Source: Salvator merianae (Eukaryota > Chordata > Lepidosauria > Squamata > Teiidae). Taken from it: a stretch of 64,000 nt of DNA. Positions within the stretch are counted from its first letter, which is position 1; each line of letters begins with the position of its first letter. The position numbers and the translations under genes are program-made. Location: positions 39,252,128-39,316,127 of the forward strand of contig QVOM02000116.1 of the NCBI GenBank assembly GCA_003586115.2, written 5' to 3'. Under the pieces are notes generated by a model. It did no database searches and was not told where the DNA came from. It saw nothing but the letters and a program-made list of their open reading frames with translations. Positions 34,451 through 45,794 of this stretch are shown here, piece after piece.

Positions 34451-36110
34451 AATTTCTGTCCTCATGTCAAGGAAACTGTATAGATGTTTCTATGTAGTCA
34501 GTGAACCCTCAATTCTGAGGTGATCAAAGTGCACTTTCTTTTCTTTACCGGATAATTTTAATAGCTCTTCCAATATATCTTGTATAAAAGCAGCAGACTG
34601 GGTGATTGCATAGAGCTTTGGGGTATTTGGCTCTCATTACAAGGGCAGCATATTGCCTTACACAAAAAAGCATGAAAGTTTTGCTCTTTAACTAAAAAAA
34701 TTTGAATTTATTACACAGTGTATGCAAGCAACCCTCTACCCTGCAGGGGGGATATACAGTAGCCCAGTGCCCAGTGTGATGCCGCCCAGCATAAAATAAA
34801 CTGTTAGCTGTGTGATGTTTGCACACAAACTACACAAGGAACAGCACAAATGAGAAAGGAAGCCCTCCAGGAGTCCTACTTATCATCGCTTGGATGCATA
34901 ATTTATTTTGATGTTATCATAGCTCTGATGTATAATTTATTATGCTGCTACTTTCTCCACTAAAATTTTTTTGTGCTTCTTTTGGGACAGTCATGAAAAT
35001 CACCTTATATCTCTTTTTCATGTTCAAAACAAGAACAAGGGTCTTCTATGTTTTAGCAACTGAGAAAATAATTATTTAGCAGGCAGGGTGGCTAACAATG
35101 TTTTTCTAGCAATTGCAGTTTTGTTCAGAGTGATGCGTTACTTGGACGCCATCTTGGGACCCTCTGCAAGGACTAATCATTTGTGGGTTGCAGGGAAAGG
35201 TGAAAATACCAGATTGCATTACGTATAACAATTCTGACCAGGGCTGCAGTAGCAAAATTATTCTTGAGTTTGCTTGCCAAAAGCAAATGTGGAAAGGACA
35301 AAATCTTGGTGAACGCTAAATGTTAAAAAGACAAAGGTAATGCCAACCAGTACAAAATGCTTGTCCTCTTGAACTCAAGAACTTTAGAAACTAAGCTTTG
35401 GAGAATTAAGAAAGACAGGAAACCTAGCAAAAAAAAAAAAAAAGATAGCGAGAACCTTTGCTAAGATCATGAAGGATAAGAACAACAAAGATCTGAATCA
35501 TTAGGTTGTGAAAGCTAGGCATGAGGAAAGAGCAAGAGAAAAACATCAGATGCTAGTTCACAGTAATTTTAGTGATTGCCAATTATCAATTTTCTATCCC
35601 TGGCCAAGATCAAACCTATTGTCTTGAGCTGATGTTATACATTGTGCACATGATGTGAGCAGATGCAGGACTAGTAAATGAAAGACTGAGGAAACCAGAG
35701 GAGGAGGAGACAGTGAACAAGGTGGATTGATGAGATCAGAGAGACTACTGGAATGCCCCTGAAAACATATGAGAGAGAGTAGTAAGGCAAACATTTGTCT
35801 GTATAATCACTGGGAGTTTGAATCCAACTCCACGGTACGTAGCAACACCCATCCTGGAACTCAGGCTATATTTCTAGGACACATATCAACAAGTTACTCA
35901 CAGGATAGGATCACCAGCACTCCAGAAAATAAGAAAGTAAACTTCAGAATCCATTTAAGTAGTGTGAAATCATGTATATGTTTCAAAATACCAAACTAGG
36001 TGATTATTTAGAACTAAGGTATGGTAGATAAGAAGACCAAATGAAAAGAATGCATCAACACATGGAGATTTTTCTTGCTTGTTAAACAAAGGCCCAGTGC
36101 AGAAAGGGCC
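34451..36110. other. Intergenic, nothing recognised
   Basis: There is no coding exon or repeat with clear ends. An A run lies at 35430-35443. Confidence 0.4.
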
Positions 36111-36335
36111 AAAGATATTTGCAAAGAATATGGGTCTGCATGCTCACTAGTGAAGTATATCTGCATTTCGTGGAGGCCCAAGCTGTAGCCACTCCTGATT
36201 GCTACTAGCTGTGGTAGGTACTACTAGCTGTGGTACGTACTAGTAGGTATGAACACTACATACTGGGAGCAGCTGTACAGCTCCCAGTATGCAGTGTTCA
36301 TACCTACTTCCAGGTGTGAATGCTGCACAGGCACC
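36090..36335. repeat. Family A fold-back element, copy 3, with 65-bp hairpin
   Basis: CTGCATGCTCACTAGTGAAG.ATATCTGCATTT.GTGGAGGCCCAAGC and CTACTAGCTGTGG match copies at 31.2 and 38.8 kb. 36243-36270 and 36280-36307 form a 28-bp inverted repeat with one mismatch around a 9-base loop. The left edge carries GGCCCAGTGCAGAAAGGGCC, an end of the related family D. Confidence 0.55.
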
Positions 36336-37765
36336 AGCTGAAGTTCAGGAGTTGCAGCTACTGTTAGGTGAGACCAGTGTTTTTCTTAGGGCCCAGTAAC
36401 CAAAGCGGCATAAGAAAATGCTACAGCCAGTGACTTGCCCAGGGTACATCTGCTTTAGCTGGCTACTGAGCTTCTTTATTGCTACTCTGAGAAAGATGGA
36501 AACTCTGCTTGTACCCTTGCTAGCCACTGACCATCTGTCCTCTAGACTGCCTCCTCTTCTGCGCCTAGTTTACACAGTTACACTCCAAACTTAGGCTGCA
36601 ATCAAATACGTGATTACGGTCATCTTCAAGGTGAATTGGAAACATGAAGAACAGATTGCAAATTAAAAAATACTCCTTACCCCATCTCCAAGCCTGTAAT
36701 TATGCAACTCTTCCACAGAGGAAGAAAACAACTCCCAGGTGAATTTGCAGCTTGGGTCAGGTTGGGGATAGCCACTGAAAATGGTAGCTATAAATGTCTG
36801 ACCAATCAGCCACAGGCAGGAAAATTCCCAGGGGCAGCTGGGATAGCAGCTACCAATTGGCTATTCTCCATGATGAAAATTTGGCCCCTACTGTTTGTGC
36901 CGAGAGGATAGCAGCTGTCTGCAGGACAGGCAACAGATTAAAGCATCCACAGTTCCCACTACCTCCCCTCCAAGTTGCACATACTATGCCTGCCTCAGAA
37001 TCCTAAGCAAGTCCCAAGAGTGGAAACATTCCTATATAGCATGTCACTTGTTCCCTTCCCTTCCTCTTTTCATTTTACTCCAAGTAATATCATTAAGTTT
37101 TCCAGATCGGGAGTTAGGGAGTTAAGCAGGGAACTGTATAAGCAAAGAGGCAGGGATAAGCCAACCCAGTGGCCAATCAGTGGGTAGCATCCTCTGCAGT
37201 CATGGTAGGTTGCCTGTTGATTGCAAATAGGCTACTTTGGGTAAGCTTTGAACTATATATTCAAATAAATGTCTGGAAGGCTTTTTTTGGTGCGCCTGGG
37301 AATTGTGCACTCCTTCTTATTGAGGCAGCTTTTAAAATCCCAGTATGATTACACCCTTTGTCGATCATGGCTGCTAAGATATTTTATTTCTGTAGGCCCA
37401 TGCTTACACATCTAGGTAGCCAGAGCTAGCAGTCCATGGTACCATTTGTGAGTTGTATCTATCACTATGACTGACAGGAACCTGCAGTGTCTTTTTTGCT
37501 GGGCTTGTCAGAATCTACTTCTGTACACTGGTATTTGATTTAATCAGATTCTCATGTACAGAGGTTCAAGTGCAGGCAGGAGAGCCATTTCAGGCTTCAG
37601 AATACTTGAGGTGCGCCAGGTCTCAACAGCTGCAAACTCTGAGCGTGTCTTTATCCAGGCCTTTCATGGTTAGTTCCTTCCTTGTGTTGTCCTGCAAGGG
37701 TGGGAGGATAGTATTTAGTATTGTTTTTTATTGCTTTTATTCATGATTTTTATCTTAAATTTTTT
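36336..37765. other. Intergenic, nothing recognised
   Basis: No gene, RNA or clear repeat was recognised. Confidence 0.4.
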
Positions 37766-37767
37766 AT

Positions 37768-37850
37768 TGAATATTATGTCCCACCCTGAGACGGCTGGGT
37801 GAAGGGCAGGATATAAATATTTAATAAATGAATAAACAAATATGTAGAGG
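37768..37850 (+). repeat. LINE/SINE 3' tail fragment
   Basis: ATGTCCCACCCTGAGACGGCTGGGTGAAGGGCAGGATATAAATATTTAATAAATGAATAAACAAAT is the usual 'CCGCCCTGAG..GGGCGGGATATAAAT..AATAAATAAA' 3' end in plus orientation. Confidence 0.65.
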
Positions 37851-38221
37851 TCAGCTAGCCAGAAATACAAAGGAAAACAAATAAATGCATATCCATTGGG
37901 CCTCGTATACCTGGAGTGCATTGCTGTTGGCTCTAAACGCAGCATGGTATCTCAAAAGTTGTTCCTGTAGTAACGTCAATAAACCACATCCTGGCAGGGT
38001 GTTTTTTGTGTTTATTAAAAGCATGAAAAGAAGGAGGAGGAGGAAGAGGAGGATGGGATCCAGATAAGGTTATGCTACAGAGAACAGCTTCTGCTTTGTA
38101 ATTTCATCTTGAATATATACGGGGGCTAGGAAACATAAGGTTGCTGAGCTTGTAAGATGCCTTCACTTTTGTTCCGCATTGCAAGCTGCCTTGAGAATAT
38201 CTGTAATGAGGCGGCCATTCC

Positions 38222-38312
38222 AACAGCACAATCCTACCCATGTGTACTCAGAAGTAAGCATCAACACAAACAGAATTTGTAGAAGACACGAGTACTTTTA
38301 GGATTACAGCCC
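38222..38312. repeat. Short inverted-repeat element (ACAATCCTA ends)
   Basis: CAGCACAATCCTACCCATGTGTACTCAGAAGTAAGC...TTTAGGATTACAGCC matches a very common reptile repeat of the form 'GCACAATCCTATGCATGTCTACTCAGAAGTAAG...TAGGATTGCAGCC'. The outer bases are inverted repeats of each other. It is a non-autonomous DNA element, family name unknown to me. Confidence 0.55.
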
Positions 38313-38497
38313 AGACAAATTAAACATGCATTTCTATTCCCCCGTTCTATTTTCATTCATGCAGATAGATATATCTTAGATACAGATAAAGGTTTAATGT
38401 GTTAGCTGTTCCAGAAAAAAATGTAAAAACAACAGACCCATTAAGCAACGCTTTAACATATCATAAGGCAAAGGTCTTCCTAAAGGAAAGAAAAATC

Positions 38498-38582
38498 AAC
38501 ATGTTTATTTACTTATTTATAGTATTTATTTCTAAACATTTCTTAGCCAGTTCTCAGGGCTGGTCACAGCGTTCAGTAAAAC
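38498..38582 (-). repeat. LINE/SINE 3' tail fragment
   Basis: TTTATTTACTTATTTATAGTATTTATTTCTAAACATTTCTTAGCCAGTTCTC, in reverse, is a degraded 'GAG..GGC..AAATAAATA' retroposon tail. Confidence 0.4.
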
Positions 38583-38838
38583 AAACAGTATAAAACATGG
38601 ATAAAATAAAAAAAAAGACATTATTACTTTGCTTATAGTTTTATTCCACTTGGTGCAGCATTTTTCAAAGGAAAATCTGGTTGGGATGTTAAAAATAATT
38701 ATGGAAGTACTATTGTGCACACAAATACAATATCTGTGCCTGATAAGAAAGTGTGCTCCAACTGGCAGCAATATAATATTTGTTATACAATCAGGTAGTG
38801 CCTCTTAAGAATAAGTATAATCTTCAAAGCAAATTCTA

Positions 38839-39275
38839 GGGCCTGTTCGCACTTCTCACCAGTGAGCATCTGCATGCTCACTAATGTAGTGACTCTGCAT
38901 TTTGGAGAAGCCCAAGTGATTGGGAGCGGTTTACTACTAGCTGTGGAGCACAAGGTTGTGCTCCACAGCTGTACCAGGAGCAGCTGGACTGCTCCCAGTA
39001 TACAGAGTTTGCACCTACTTCCGGGTGCAAATGCTATGCAGTACAGCTGTGACTGCACAGTCATGTGTCGCCTTCCCAGTTGCCATGGCAGCAGCCTGAT
39101 GCTTTCCTGGCCGCTGTCATGGCGGGGTGGCCAGCATTCTCACTGTGAGTGGTGGAAGCCCATTTCTGGAGTGTTCCAGCCTCTGTAGTGCAGATAGCTG
39201 CCACACTGCGAGAACTGTTCCACTGTGGAATGTTTGCAATTGAACTTTCTATAGTGGAAAGTGCAAACAGGACCC
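38839..39275. repeat. Family A fold-back element, copy 4 (best preserved)
   Basis: The left end is GGGCCTGTTCGCACTTCTCACC and the right end is the inverse of GGGTCCTGTTTGCACTTTCC. The flanks CTA/CTAG on both sides make a 3-4 bp duplication likely, though one terminal base is ambiguous. Inside, 38939-38970 is a perfect 32-bp palindrome (15-bp arms, GG loop). Blocks in order match copies at 1.4, 31.2 and 36.1 kb. There is no transposase. Confidence 0.65.
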
Positions 39276-39590
39276 TAGACCAAGGAAACAATCTCTGTTT
39301 CTCAGCTTGGCTCTCCTTGAATCCAGGATAACCTCAAAAGAGCAGCAAATACACAGGATGCCTCCAGATAGTAAAACAAAATTGTGGGATCTTGTTCAGA
39401 TCCTCTTGCTGTCCTTAACAAACAGCAAGAGACAATCCTTACCTTGCCTATCACTTCCTTGCAGAATCACTGTGTTTGCAAATGTACTCATACATAGGAA
39501 GCGCCTGTCCACTTCCCTCTGTTTTTTTCACATGCTTCCTACATCTGTGGACTTTTGCAAGAGAAGCAATTCCACGAGGAAGCAACAGAC

Positions 39591-39778
39591 AAGGTAAGCA
39601 AACTGGCATGATAGAAACCCTGATGCTGGAACTGAATTTTCCATGATGCCTATATAGCAAAATTTCGGTGGACTATCCTGGGAGTATACTGGGATTGCCA
39701 TGGGTATGTGTGGCAATCCCAATATATTCCCAGGAAAATTGTGGGTTTTACACCATGTCTGGAGGCACCCTCAAAAAT
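39591..39778. repeat. Short family C-related element
   Basis: CTGATGCTGGAACTGAATTTTCC and TCTGGAGGCACC at its ends, with GGGATTGCCATGGGTATGTGTGGCAATCCC as a central hairpin (two 10-bp arms around 39693-39722), suggest a fold-back relative of the 22- and 27-kb repeats. The left part aligns with 26036-26110. Confidence 0.45.
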
Positions 39779-40655
39779 CATGAAGCAAATAACATTTCCA
39801 GGTTTTCATAATTTTCCAAGAAATCATTTGAAAATGCACTGTTTGCTTCTACTTCTGATCATCTTTAAATGCCAAACAAGATAGTGAGAAACCTGCTTAG
39901 TCTGAAACCCATCAAAAGGATTAAAGATGAATTATGCATTCTTCCTTCCCTGGTACATGTTTGGCTCTATTAGTTTTTCCCATCTATTATTTATTGTCCC
40001 TGTATTTCAGTTTCTCTTAAAGCATAGATGTCCTCCTGCCTTCAATCTCTTCTTCCTCACAAGAATGGGAGCTCATGGTTTCATGCTAATGTTCACACCC
40101 TATCCATCCATGCCACTGAAACATTCCATTTCTCGTGCTCATCCGTTATGACTTATTGCCATCTGCCAGAAAGACAGGGCTGACTACCAGATAATAGCTT
40201 CAAGATGCCTGGCTGCAGAGTCACAGAGCTTTAACACTAAGCAGAAAGAATGCATCTTTTTCCTGTCACCCAGGTTTCAAAACACAAACATTGCATATGG
40301 CATAAACTGTTTCAGCACCTTGCAGTTAGATTCCAGTTGTATGAATATCTGTTCACAAATCACGGAACTGGAATCCAGTGGCAAGGTGTGCAGAGAGTCT
40401 CATTTTACAAGACGGAATCGGCCGCTGATCTCATCTGCTATATAAACTGAAATATATATATCTACCCTCTGGGGCTGTGAGTAATTCATAAAACACCCAT
40501 ATTACCAGAGTGATGGGGTCATTACTTGATTTCTCATCCTGGCACATTAAATGTAATAAGACTGGAAGGCAGAAAATATTTTTTTATAGATATCTTTTAC
40601 CCGAATTAAATAAGTGAAACAGGCATTTCAAAAGTGCCCAAAACAATAATGGTTT
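39779..40655. other. Intergenic, nothing recognised
   Basis: No coding exon or clear repeat was found. Confidence 0.4.
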
Positions 40656-40659
40656 GAAA

Positions 40660-41385
40660 TATGGTTTGAAGTGTTTGTTGTTGCTGTTTTCTACACTTTA
40701 CTGGCTGCCATGGGCCCCAAATCTTTGACAGCTGTTAAACAACGCCTCCTGGACATAGAAGCCACGAAGGATCTAGCTGCCATCTCTCAAGCCATTTCTA
40801 CCCCGTTTCTAGCTACCTCAAAACAACTTTTTATGCTAGAGGACTATTTGAATATCTCTATGCCCTGGTATCTTCGGAAAGCCTTTACCAGAGCACGATT
40901 TGAACAATTAGACACCAACTTGAAATTTGGTCGATATGAAAACATACCTTTCCCACTAAGAACATGTATCTGTGGTTCCTCGGCAATAGAGGATAATGAA
41001 CACTTATTACTGGATTGTCCCATGTATGAAATCATTGGAGATTCTCTCTTAAAACCCATTCTATCAGGGATACAATATATGAATAACCAAGAAAAACTCA
41101 TTAGGCTGCTGGGCGGAACTAATAAATATACAACAATGCGGGTTGCTCTTTTCATACACAAAGCGGCCAGAATTCGTGCTTCTATAATGAGGGCATAAAC
41201 CCTCTATTGGGAAAATGCCCCTTCTTCTTTTAGTTCTATTGTATTGTCATAGTAATAGCCAACTGTACCATTGAGTACTTTTATTGTTTAATCTGCACTT
41301 TTAACTTTTAACTTTTAAATTTTGTATGATATGGTCAAAAGACTAATCATTATTAAAACTTACTTACTTACTTACACTTTAATTT
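40660..41385 (+). mobile_element. 5'-truncated LINE with intact C-terminal frame
   Basis: A 175-codon open frame (stop at 41196) ends a non-LTR retrotransposon ORF2. Conserved features are MPWYLRKAFTRARFEQL, a zinc-knuckle-like C-x-C-x9-H-x4-C (CICGSSAIEDNEHLLLDC), and a helical C-terminus rich in K/R and A. This CCHC region is typical of the segment after the reverse transcriptase in R2/R4/Ingi-type LINEs, not of CR1. A 150-bp 3' UTR ends in (ACTT)n from about 41357. The first in-frame Met is arbitrary since the 5' side is truncated; the catalytic domain is absent, so it is dead. The clade is uncertain. Confidence 0.65.
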
Positions 41386-41697
41386 GTTCATTTTAGCAGT
41401 AGAGGTTGCATCTCCCTAACATGATAAAGAAGGCTTTTTGGGGACTCCATGGCAGCTCACCTCCTCCCTCTACCAAAGCACCTGGGGAGAAGCACTAGTG
41501 CCCTCAGGGCCTGGGTGAAAACAATGAAGTTGGGAAACAAACGTTCCTGGGCTGTGGTGTTTTCACAGCTGGGGGCATCAGCAGGCATGCAGTCAACAAC
41601 AGGTACCCTCTGCCATTATGTGGATCTGCCTCACTCCCTCAGCTGTCCTTTGAATAGATTAGCCAATAGTGAGTAAACTGGAGGTATAAGCAATTTT
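41386..41697. other. Intergenic spacer, nothing recognised
   Basis: About 310 bases lie between the LINE tail and the next MITE; no gene or repeat was recognised. Confidence 0.4.
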
Positions 41698-41871
41698 GGC
41701 TGCATCCATACACATTTAAAAAGCAGCTCGAAAGCAGCTTAGAGGCTAGAGAATGCATTTTGGAAGTGCGTTTTCTGGCCTTTAATGTGGATTAAGACTC
41801 TAGCATGTGGATGCTAACACCTCTAACCTGCTTTTGAGTATTTTTTTTTTTAATTGTGCACAGATGCAGCC
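41698..41871. mobile_element. MITE with GGCTGCATCC ends, copy 2
   Basis: The ends GGCTGCATCCATACACA and TGTGCACAGATGCAGCC are inverted; TTT flanks both sides (41695-41697, 41872-41874). Internal blocks AGCAGCTTAGAGG, CTTTAATGTGGATTA and CACCTCTAACCTGC match 14485-14683. Length 174 bp, no coding capacity. Confidence 0.65.
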
Positions 41872-41874
41872 TTT

Positions 41875-42951
41875 GAAACATCATTGCTTCTTCATTCCTG
41901 CCTTCTTTTATCACACTGGCCCACCTTACCTAGTAACACTGAGCGTACCTGATTCTAAGGAAAGAGAGGAGCTTACAATTCTTTTGATCCTCTGAGCCTA
42001 GCTAATAAAGCACCTGCAGAACTGTCCTTCAAATCCATGATTATTCAAGTTTGATTCCTTTCTGCAAATCACTGCCTCACCAAAATAATGGATCCCTTTT
42101 TACTGACAGAAAGCACCTGGTGGGGGCCAGAGGGGCACAGCATCTGCACACCAGCAGTGCCCCAGAGCATGCAATGCTCCTCCAAGGTTCCTTGGAGACT
42201 AGTGAGCATCCTCAGAAACATTGTTTCTGCACAGTGAAGAAAAGGACTGGCACTCACTGCTGTGTGCACAGCAGTTGCACAAGTGACTTACCAGTGACAG
42301 GATCCATGTCATACCAAATATGACTGCCTTCCAGCACAGTGAAAAATGCCCTCACACAGCATCCCCCCACGCTTTTGCTCCCCTGCTTCGTAGAGAGTGA
42401 GGGGTTGAGGTACGCGGCATGCAGACATCACATGCCATGCCTCAGGGCAGAAGCAAGTCTTCCTGCTCTTGAAGTGCTGCAGTCCCCCATCATGGGGATG
42501 CATGCTTAGACAGAAACTGGAGAACATAGGGAAAAGGGAGGCATTGACAATATAGGGACATTTTCCCACAAACTGAGAAGCTCAGTTCAAACCCAATACT
42601 GCTTTGGGCAGGTGTTCAATGTTGCACCCAGACTTTAGCTAAACATCATAGCAGCTCTAGTCACCAAAGTGAGAGATGTTGCAAACTCCTTTCCAAGCCT
42701 GTGGTCTTCCACACACGAATAGACTTTCACATCCAGCATTCCTAATCACTAATCATACTGGCTGGTGCTGATGGGAGCAGTAGTGAACAATTTCTAGATT
42801 TCTAGATTTTCATAGATTTCCATTTTTGCTTCTGGCCGCATGGCACAGGACATGGATACTGAGCACAGAGCATAGACATACAATATTGTGCTAGATAAAC
42901 TGGTACAATGAAAACACAGCTCCCGAGGAACAGATGTTCCATAAAGACAGA
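41875..42951. other. Intergenic, nothing recognised
   Basis: No coding exon or repeat with ends was found. Confidence 0.4.
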
Positions 42952-43492
42952 GGTCCTTTCTGCATTTAGCAGCCTTTAGTCGGAATCCGCGGGTCTGGAT
43001 CAGCCAGGCCTACTGATTCCAACCAGGGGAAGGTGTGGGCAGGATCAGTGCCATCTGCACAACAGCGCTGATCCATACAGGCCCACAGCCTCAAAGCTTG
43101 TGTGAGCTTTGTGACCACATCCCTATGCCTCCAAGGGCTAGGAACAAAAGTTTCTAGCCTCAAGGCCTCTAGGAGACTCTTTTTGGCAGTGCACTATGGT
43201 GCACCACTGAACCACATTCCCCCAGTAGTCCTGAACATAGGAAGCATGCCTTCTGCACACCTCCTGTGTCCTGGATCAGGGCTGCTGGTCCTACTGGTAG
43301 ACCCAATTAAACAGGTCTACCAGTGATCCTGATTAAGGCCTCCCTAATCAGGATCACACTCTGTCTAATGCAGACAGTGCAGCAGGCAGGGAGAGTGGCC
43401 CCATAGGTCTGCATTAATGTGCAGATCTATGAAGTTTAGATGAGTACTATGTGGGTCCTTAATCTGAATTAAGGGTCTGTGCGGAAAGGACC
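42952..43492. repeat. DNA element with GGTCCTTTCTGCATTT ends
   Basis: The left end is GGTCCTTTCTGCATTTAG and the right end is the inverse TGTGCGGAAAGGACC. Near the right it holds two adjacent hairpins: 43294-43303 with 43313-43323 (CTGGTAGACC / AGGTCTACCAG), and 43323-43335 with 43345-43357 (perfect 13-bp arms). The ends resemble family D (GGGCC..TTTTGCACT). There is no transposase. Confidence 0.55.
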
Positions 43493-44689
43493 AAAGTATG
43501 CAGGGCCCCCCCCACACACACACACTTAGTGACTCAGAGCTTGAATCCACATACCCATTCTCCCTTATTCAGGTTTTAGCTCAGAGTCTGCAATTATGTG
43601 CGTAATCCATTATCCTCCAGTGAAGTCAGCTTTCAGGCTCTGTGCAGAGAACTGCAGTCTCATCCAGCATGAGTTCTGCCTATTCTGAGACCTACTACTT
43701 CTTCCTTTGAGCTGTCTTGTCCTCTGTTCACCTATCCGCAACAAGCATCGGTCATCACTGATCAGGCATTGTCTCAGCCCTTAGGCATCTGCATAACAGA
43801 TTCAGTAGCAATGCTGTCATTGATTGGTGAATGTTGAAATGGGTCCTGCATGTATAATTCCTAGGGAATTAGGGCTTACTTTCAAAATCTGTAGCATTCT
43901 CCAAACAGCTTCAAGTCTTATCCAAGAACATAGTTAAGGGACTGTTTTTCCACATTCTCCCCAATTTAAGGCTCACAGTCTGTAAACAAAGCCAAAGGAC
44001 AAATAGCGCTTTCCAGAGCCAATTTTCCCGGAATGTTTTTTTTTTTTCTTGAACATCTGCTCTCATTATCTCAGAATTATGTGTGAAAGTCCTTGGAACA
44101 TCACAGTGGATTCTTAATCTCCATGAGAAACAGCTAGGGGAAAATGGATATTTATGAAGAGAAATGGAACCTTCTAAGTCATAAAAACACTTCCTTCCTT
44201 CCAACGTCTGTATTTATGAACCCTAGGGAGAAGCAGTTTAATTTAATTACAGCATTTCATTTGGAGGGGCCGGTGCTCCACTGTGTGGCATCAGAGCAAG
44301 GCACACGCCCAAGCATGTGCATGGTCGGTTGTGGCACCATTAGCCATTAACTGATGTTAACTACTAAGAAAGAATGTAGCCAAATCAGGAGATGGGGGGG
44401 AATCTTCAGTGGGCCTAAAATGCATCTTCTGCTAAGATTTCTGAAGAAGACAATCATATTCTCCAATGAAATTAAAGAGGGCAGGAAGTATTTAACAACG
44501 AAATAAAACAGATATTTGGAATCTCTGGTACTCCAAGTAACCCTTACTACATTTATTTCACATTCATCTGGAATGCTTCCAATCCCACACCCAGCTAGTT
44601 GTTTCCATCTCATTTGTTCCTATGGGGAATAAAATCTGTACCAACCTAATTTAATATGCAACTTCAAAAAGTAAAACATATAAGTACCC
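43493..44689. other. Intergenic, nothing recognised
   Basis: A short (CA)n lies at 43511-43525; otherwise no gene or repeat was recognised. Confidence 0.4.
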
Positions 44690-45190
44690 ACACCATGCAT
44701 GATTTTATACATTTCAATCAGGTCTCCGCCTAAACACCATGTTTCAAGGCTGAAGAGGCCAGGACATTGTAGCCTGGTCTCTTAAGGGAGGTATTCCAGC
44801 CCTGATCATTCTGGTTGTCCTTTCAGCACCTTTTCCAGTTCCACAATATCCTTTCTGAGATTTAAAAAAAAAAAAAAAAAAAATCCTTTCTGAGATGATA
44901 TGACCAGAATTGTACACAATATTCCAAGTACAGTCTCACCATATTTATCAAGAGTCACAATGACACTTGCCAACTTATTTTCTGTATACCTCCCAATTAT
45001 CCCTAGTACTGAATTTGCTTTTTTCACTGCTGCATTGAGTTGCCCAACAGAACCCCAAGATTCCTTTCCTGGTCTCCACAGAAAGCACAGCCCCCATCAG
45101 TTTATAGGTATAATTGAGGTTCTTTGCCCCAGTGTGCATCACTTTGCACTTACTAAGACTGAAGTGCATTTACTGCTTCATTGCCCACTC
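44690..45190 (-). repeat. CR1-like LINE fragment, copy 4
   Basis: Minus-strand pieces KKANSVLGIIGRYTENKLAS, LRKDIVELEKVLK and LNYTYKLMGAV show a broken CR1 ORF2 C-terminus with frameshifts. It aligns with copy 5 at 47.8-48.2 kb. It is interrupted by a nearly pure poly(A) insert at 44862-44882. Confidence 0.75.
44848..44896 (+). mobile_element. Poly(A)-only retroposition scar with 14-bp duplication
   Basis: ATCCTTTCTGAGAT occurs at 44848-44861 and again at 44883-44896. Between them are TT and about 19 A. The paralogous CR1 copy near 47905-47925 has this segment once (AATATCCTTTCTGAGG), so the second copy is a duplication made on insertion. Confidence 0.75.
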
Positions 45191-45284
45191 ACCCAATATC
45201 AGGAGATTCCCCTGGAGCTCTTTGCAGTCTCTGTGGCCATGGTCATACCCTAACCAGATAGTCTGTCTCAGGGACAGACAGGGA

Positions 45285-45545
45285 AGTTAGGCCATTTTTG
45301 GCCTGGTCTGGTCTGGTCACACCTACTGTGTTGCTGCTGCCCCCAACCCCCTCTGAGCCTTCATGAATTCCCTTTGCCTGGTAAAAGGTAAACTTCATAG
45401 GGATGGGCACAGTGAGGGGAGACCCTCCCCCCGCCACCACACTGAAGCTTATCTTTTACCAGGCAAGGGGACCCATGAAAGCTCGACACGGCAGCAGCTA
45501 TGGCACAGAGGGGGTCCTCCTTGTTCTGGCATGGGTCAGACTTCT
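45285..45545. repeat. Imperfect fold-back repeat
   Basis: CCCTTTGCCTGGTAAAAGGTAAACTTCA (45371-45398) is inverted at 45444-45474 (TGAAGCTTATCTTTTACCAGGCAAGGGG). The arms extend outward with decreasing match (GCTGCTGCC..CCCTCTG.GCC). The family is not known. Confidence 0.55.
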
Positions 45546-45794
45546 TCCCCTGCAGCCCTTCGCCAGAGTTCATTTCTTGCAGCAGAAACAGACTCAGTGC
45601 TGGGATAATCCACCTAGCTGATAGACCCAAGCAGATTTTCACATCTGACCCCTCTATTCAAACAAAAAGGTGTGAACATGGCCTTTCAGTTTTTACTACC
45701 CAGTTTTACTACCCAAACCTTTGGAGCATTCAGAGGCCCCCTGCAATGGTTCTGATGCTGGTGCCAGCTTCATGGCTGGCACAGGGGCAGGTAT

